DNA of 8,387 bases from Clostridiales bacterium (GTDB lineage: Bacteria; Bacillota; Clostridia; Christensenellales; CAG-917). Below are positions 6,147 through 8,387 of the stretch, in pieces. Below the pieces are notes generated by a model. That model was given only the letters and a program-made list of their open reading frames with translations, ran no database searches and had not been told where the DNA came from. A program made the translations under genes and the position numbers. Position 1 is the stretch's first letter. The number at the start of each line of letters is the position of its first letter. Location of the stretch: the NCBI GenBank assembly GCA_012800805.1, contig JAAZIO010000202.1, forward strand, positions 1-8,387, read 5' to 3'.

Positions 6147-7279
6147 TGAATAACGCCGGTAAAGTTGAAGCATATAAAAGTTTTTACGAGCAAGCCAAGC
6201 AACTCTATGCGGAAGGCGATATACCCGGCGCGCGCATGGCGTTTCTTCGCGCTGCCGAGCTGGCAAACGATATTTCAAAATCAGCGACTACTCATGACGT
6301 TAAAATGGAATACTACCGCCTTGCCGCAAAAATATTGGATTTTGTAAAAACCCATTGCTCCAAAAAAGAGCCCATTAAGTCGGGCGGAGGGGAGCAGAAA
6401 GGCGACATGGACGAGATTGCCTCATTTAAGCCCGTTGAATCAGACGAGAACAAAGTAACTTTTGACGATGTGGCGGGTCTTGAGGATGTAAAAGACGAAA
6501 TAAGATACAAAGTACTGGCGCCAATTTCAAACCCCGATTTGGCTAAGAAGTATAAGATAAAACCCGGCGGGAAAATCCTCCTTTACGGGCCTCCCGGCAC
6601 GGGTAAAACATTCATAGCGCGCGCGATAGCGGGTGAGGTGGATGCCAAGTTTTTTGCCGTCAACTGCCAAGACCTTATTTCAAAATACATGGGCGAGAGC
6701 TCAAAGCAGCTTGACGCGCTTTTTGAAACGGCACAAAAGAACGAAAGGGCAATAATCTTTTTCGACGAGTTTGATTCCGTCGCTTCAAAAAGAGGTGACG
6801 GGACCACTGGCGTCGACGCCGAAATGGCAAGGTTTGTCGCGACATTTTTAACAAAGGTTGACGGCTTTAAACAGAGCAAGACATGTAAAATGCTCCTGCT
6901 TATCGCCGCTACCAACAGGCCTTGGGCGATAGATACCGCAATGCTTAGAGGCGGGCGCTTCGATACGCAAATATATGTCGGCTTGCCTGACTATAAAGCA
7001 AGGCTGTTCATGGTCAATAAGACCTTGGGAGACCTACCGCTGGATTCTGACGTCAGCTTGGAGGAAATAGCCGATAAGCTTGAAGGGTTCGGCGGAGGCG
7101 ACGTGGTGGCTATATGCGATCGCATAAAGCTTGAAGCGTATAAAAGAGCGGTCAAGACGGGAGAGATACACAATATTTCCTTTAAGGATGTTGAAAAAGT
7201 GTTAAAAGGCATAAAAAACGTAATCTCTGTGGAAGAAGTAGAGAAGTTTGAAAAATATCGCGTTGAAGGCTTTATTTGA
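6146..7279 (+). CDS. MIT-like + AAA ATPase, Vps4/Cdc48 type
   Basis: The 377-aa protein is a single-AAA ATPase with the layout of Vps4. Residues 4-70 form three helices (VEAYKSFYEQAKQLYAEGD, GARMAFLRAAELANDI, HDVKMEYYRLAAKILDFV) resembling an MIT domain, which in Vps4 binds ESCRT-III tails. After a flexible linker (71-103) comes VTFDDVAGLEDVKDEI, Walker A GPPGTGKT (148-155), a pore-loop K180-Y181, Walker B FFDE (D207, E208), sensor-1 N257, and two candidate arginine fingers R268 and R271 in the AMLRGGRFD box. The end, VEEVEKFEKYRVEGF, resembles the C-terminal helix of Vps4/katanin proteins. There is no membrane helix and no HExxH motif, so it is not FtsH. It would use ATP to thread or disassemble a partner, plausibly the product of 2386-2973. 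The start ATG 6146 follows AGGGGG (6135-6140) and overlaps the restored TIR stop. The AAA call is firm; the Vps4 role is inference. Confidence 0.88.
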   Translation: MNNAGKVEAYKSFYEQAKQLYAEGDIPGARMAFLRAAELANDISKSATTHDVKMEYYRLAAKILDFVKTHCSKKEPIKSGGGEQKGDMDEIASFKPVESDENKVTFDDVAGLEDVKDEIRYKVLAPISNPDLAKKYKIKPGGKILLYGPPGTGKTFIARAIAGEVDAKFFAVNCQDLISKYMGESSKQLDALFETAQKNERAIIFFDEFDSVASKRGDGTTGVDAEMARFVATFLTKVDGFKQSKTCKMLLLIAATNRPWAIDTAMLRGGRFDTQIYVGLPDYKARLFMVNKTLGDLPLDSDVSLEEIADKLEGFGGGDVVAICDRIKLEAYKRAVKTGEIHNISFKDVEKVLKGIKNVISVEEVEKFEKYRVEGFI

Positions 7280-7290
7280 CGGAGGATTGT

Positions 7291-8109
7291 ATGATTTATA
7301 AATATACAAGCTGTCCCGTATGCGGAAGCGACCATATAAAAGAAGAAGGCTATATAAACGAGCTTGATAATACTTTTTTTGTTTACAGGTGCCTTTCTTG
7401 CGAGGAAAGATTTAATTCAAAAATTAAATACATAGCCGAAGTCAAAGCTCAAGAGGCAAAGAAAGCAAAGGAACTAAAGCTTGAAGAGAAAGCCTTCGGT
7501 TTAGGCTCAATGGTTTTTGAAAACTCAAAAAACAGTGTTATAGAAATTGCGGCCGTGACGGGGGACAAAACCCAGCTTGGCACGGGCATTGTTATAACCG
7601 AGGACGGGTATATTTTAACCAACGCTCACACGCTGTTTTCCTGCGATGACAAAACCACGCTTTGCGACAGCTTTTTCGGAAAGATAAAGGAAGAGACTTT
7701 TGAGGCTGATTTTATTTACGCCGATAAAGAGAGCGATATAGCGCTGTTAAAAACTTATGAAATGGACTTTAAGCCCGTTAAGTTCGCTAGGGACAGCGTT
7801 AAAACGGGAGACAAGATATTTGCCGTGGGCAACAGCAAGGGCAAGGGACTGTGCATTTTAGAGGGCCTTGTGAGTGACAGCGAAAGAGTTTTGAAAGGTC
7901 AAAAATACCTCATGATTTCGGCTCTTGTTACCAACGGCAACTCGGGCGGCCCCGTTTTCAACGGTAAAGGCGAAATGGTAGGGATGGTCGCTATCGGCTG
8001 CGGCGACAGCCCCGCTATGAATTATGCGATTCCACTAAACAGACTGATAGAATTCATTCGATATGTTGAAAAACAGGAAGATTTGGAAATTCTAGAGGAG
8101 ATGGCGTGA
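7291..8109 (+). CDS. cytosolic zinc-ribbon + trypsin-like (S1C/HtrA-type) serine protease
   Basis: The 272-aa protein joins an N-terminal zinc ribbon (CPVC at 8-11, CLSC at 34-37) through a charged helical linker (about 50-70, KAQEAKKAKELKLEEKA) to a trypsin-like protease domain. The triad is visible: H113 in LTNAHT, D149 in SDIALL and S218 in TNGNSGGPVF; the GTGIVITEDGYILTNAH strand pair is typical of HtrA-like S1C proteases. There is no signal peptide, membrane helix or PDZ domain, so it should act in the cytosol, unlike most HtrA proteins. Its substrate is unknown. It lies 11 bases after the ATPase, with GGAGG at 7281-7285 just before ATG 7291, and overlaps the following lipoprotein start by four bases. 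A protease beside a TIR protein and an AAA ATPase would suit a signalling cascade in which cleavage activates or disables a partner. Protease identity is strong; role is inference. Confidence 0.88.
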   Translation: MIYKYTSCPVCGSDHIKEEGYINELDNTFFVYRCLSCEERFNSKIKYIAEVKAQEAKKAKELKLEEKAFGLGSMVFENSKNSVIEIAAVTGDKTQLGTGIVITEDGYILTNAHTLFSCDDKTTLCDSFFGKIKEETFEADFIYADKESDIALLKTYEMDFKPVKFARDSVKTGDKIFAVGNSKGKGLCILEGLVSDSERVLKGQKYLMISALVTNGNSGGPVFNGKGEMVGMVAIGCGDSPAMNYAIPLNRLIEFIRYVEKQEDLEILEEMA

Positions 8110-8207
8110 AAAGATTTGTTCTGATTATAACCGCTCTTACTTGTTTGCTTACTTGTTTGATTCTTACCGCTTGCGATAACAAAGATACTGACCAAGCGGA
8201 GGAATAA
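8106..8207 (+). CDS. lipoprotein N-terminus, closed early by an in-frame stop
   Basis: From GTG 8106 the frame encodes 33 residues: a short basic start (MKRF), a hydrophobic signal segment, and a clear lipobox LTAC with C23 as the lipidated cysteine, then an acidic linker DNKDTDQAEE and TAA (8205-8207). GAGGAG (8095-8100) provides the ribosome site, and the GTGA overlap with the protease stop implies translational coupling. A mature lipopeptide of 11 residues would be unusually short. The same frame remains open for the rest of the window, so this is better read as the start of a longer lipoprotein interrupted by a nonsense codon. Its position suggests a membrane-anchored, outer-face component of the operon. 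Confidence 0.65.
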   Translation: MKRFVLIITALTCLLTCLILTACDNKDTDQAEE

Positions 8208-8210
8208 CCT

Positions 8211-8387
8211 TTGTATTCCGTAGGTGAATGGTTTTCCGACGATATACTTGCGGAATATCACCTGCAGGAATTAGATAAGCCTGAGGGTGAATATACGATT
8301 TATGCGTATGATAACTCAAGTCTTTTTCTAAATCCCATCGATATAGAAACTGCCTTAAAGTTTGACAAAAATGTTTATATAACGCTA
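8211..8387 (+). pseudogene. continuation of the lipoprotein, partial at window end
   Basis: These 59 codons are in the same frame as the lipoprotein at 8106, directly after its TAA, and run to the window end with no stop. They read YSVGEWFSDDILAEYHLQEL, then a KPEGEYTIYAYDN stretch, then LFLNPIDIETALKFDKNVYI, a plausible soluble domain; I do not recognise the family. A TTG at 8211 with GGAGG eight bases upstream (8198-8202) could restart translation, but the product would lack the signal peptide. The simpler view is one lipoprotein gene of which this is the mature domain, broken by a single codon. Confidence 0.55.

Noticed and set aside
6146..7279. FtsH-type membrane protease identity for the AAA protein
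   Set aside because: There are no N-terminal membrane helices and no HExxH zinc protease motif; the MIT-like N-terminus and C-terminal helix fit Vps4-type proteins better.
1..8387. CRISPR array, tRNA, rRNA, transposase or attachment site
   Set aside because: I saw no regularly spaced direct repeats, no RNA gene landmarks, no transposase-like protein and no terminal inverted repeats.

Overview
The window looks like a piece of a low-to-moderate-GC Firmicutes chromosome, most likely a gut-type member of Clostridia. Almost every gene has a strong Shine-Dalgarno sequence (AGGAG, AGGAGG, GGAGG) a few bases before its start. Non-ATG starts occur, and the genes are far richer in G+C than the very AT-rich leader. 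The zinc-ribbon/TPR/TIR protein and the LRR_5 (BspA-like) repeats are protein types I associate with Clostridia. I could not search a database, so the taxonomy is inference.

Layout: positions 1-362 are AT-rich non-coding DNA ending in a very good promoter (TTGACA, 17-base spacer, extended -10 TGaTATATA) and an AGGAG ribosome site. Everything after it is on the + strand and packed like one operon: an XRE regulator (363-725), a short SPFH/band-7-like protein (727-1395), a 333-aa coiled-coil protein (1385-2386), a 195-aa helical protein resembling ESCRT-III/Snf7 (2386-2973), a giant zinc-ribbon/TPR/TIR/helical-repeat/3-TM/LRR protein (3014-6031), an MIT-AAA ATPase resembling Vps4 (6146-7279), a cytosolic zinc-ribbon trypsin-like protease (7291-8109), and a lipoprotein gene (8106 onward) that runs off the window. 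Most junctions overlap or are 1-12 bases apart.

Two reading frames look broken. The TIR gene stops at 6031 inside an LRR_5 domain, but the next frame continues for 38 codons with a recognisable LRR_5 tail and ends at 6146, exactly on the ATG of the ATPase gene. The lipoprotein has a perfect signal peptide and lipobox, then an in-frame TAA at 8205, and the same frame stays open to the window end.

How the genes may work together (inference): the set pairs a Vps4-like MIT-AAA ATPase with one or two ESCRT-III-like coiled-coil proteins and an SPFH membrane-organising protein. That resembles a miniature membrane-remodelling machine. It sits in an operon with a Toll-receptor-like protein (predicted outside LRRs, membrane helices, inside TIR) and a cytosolic protease. 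The most attractive reading is a membrane-damage sensing/repair or defence (conflict) system under an XRE regulator. I do not know of an experimentally characterised system with this composition.
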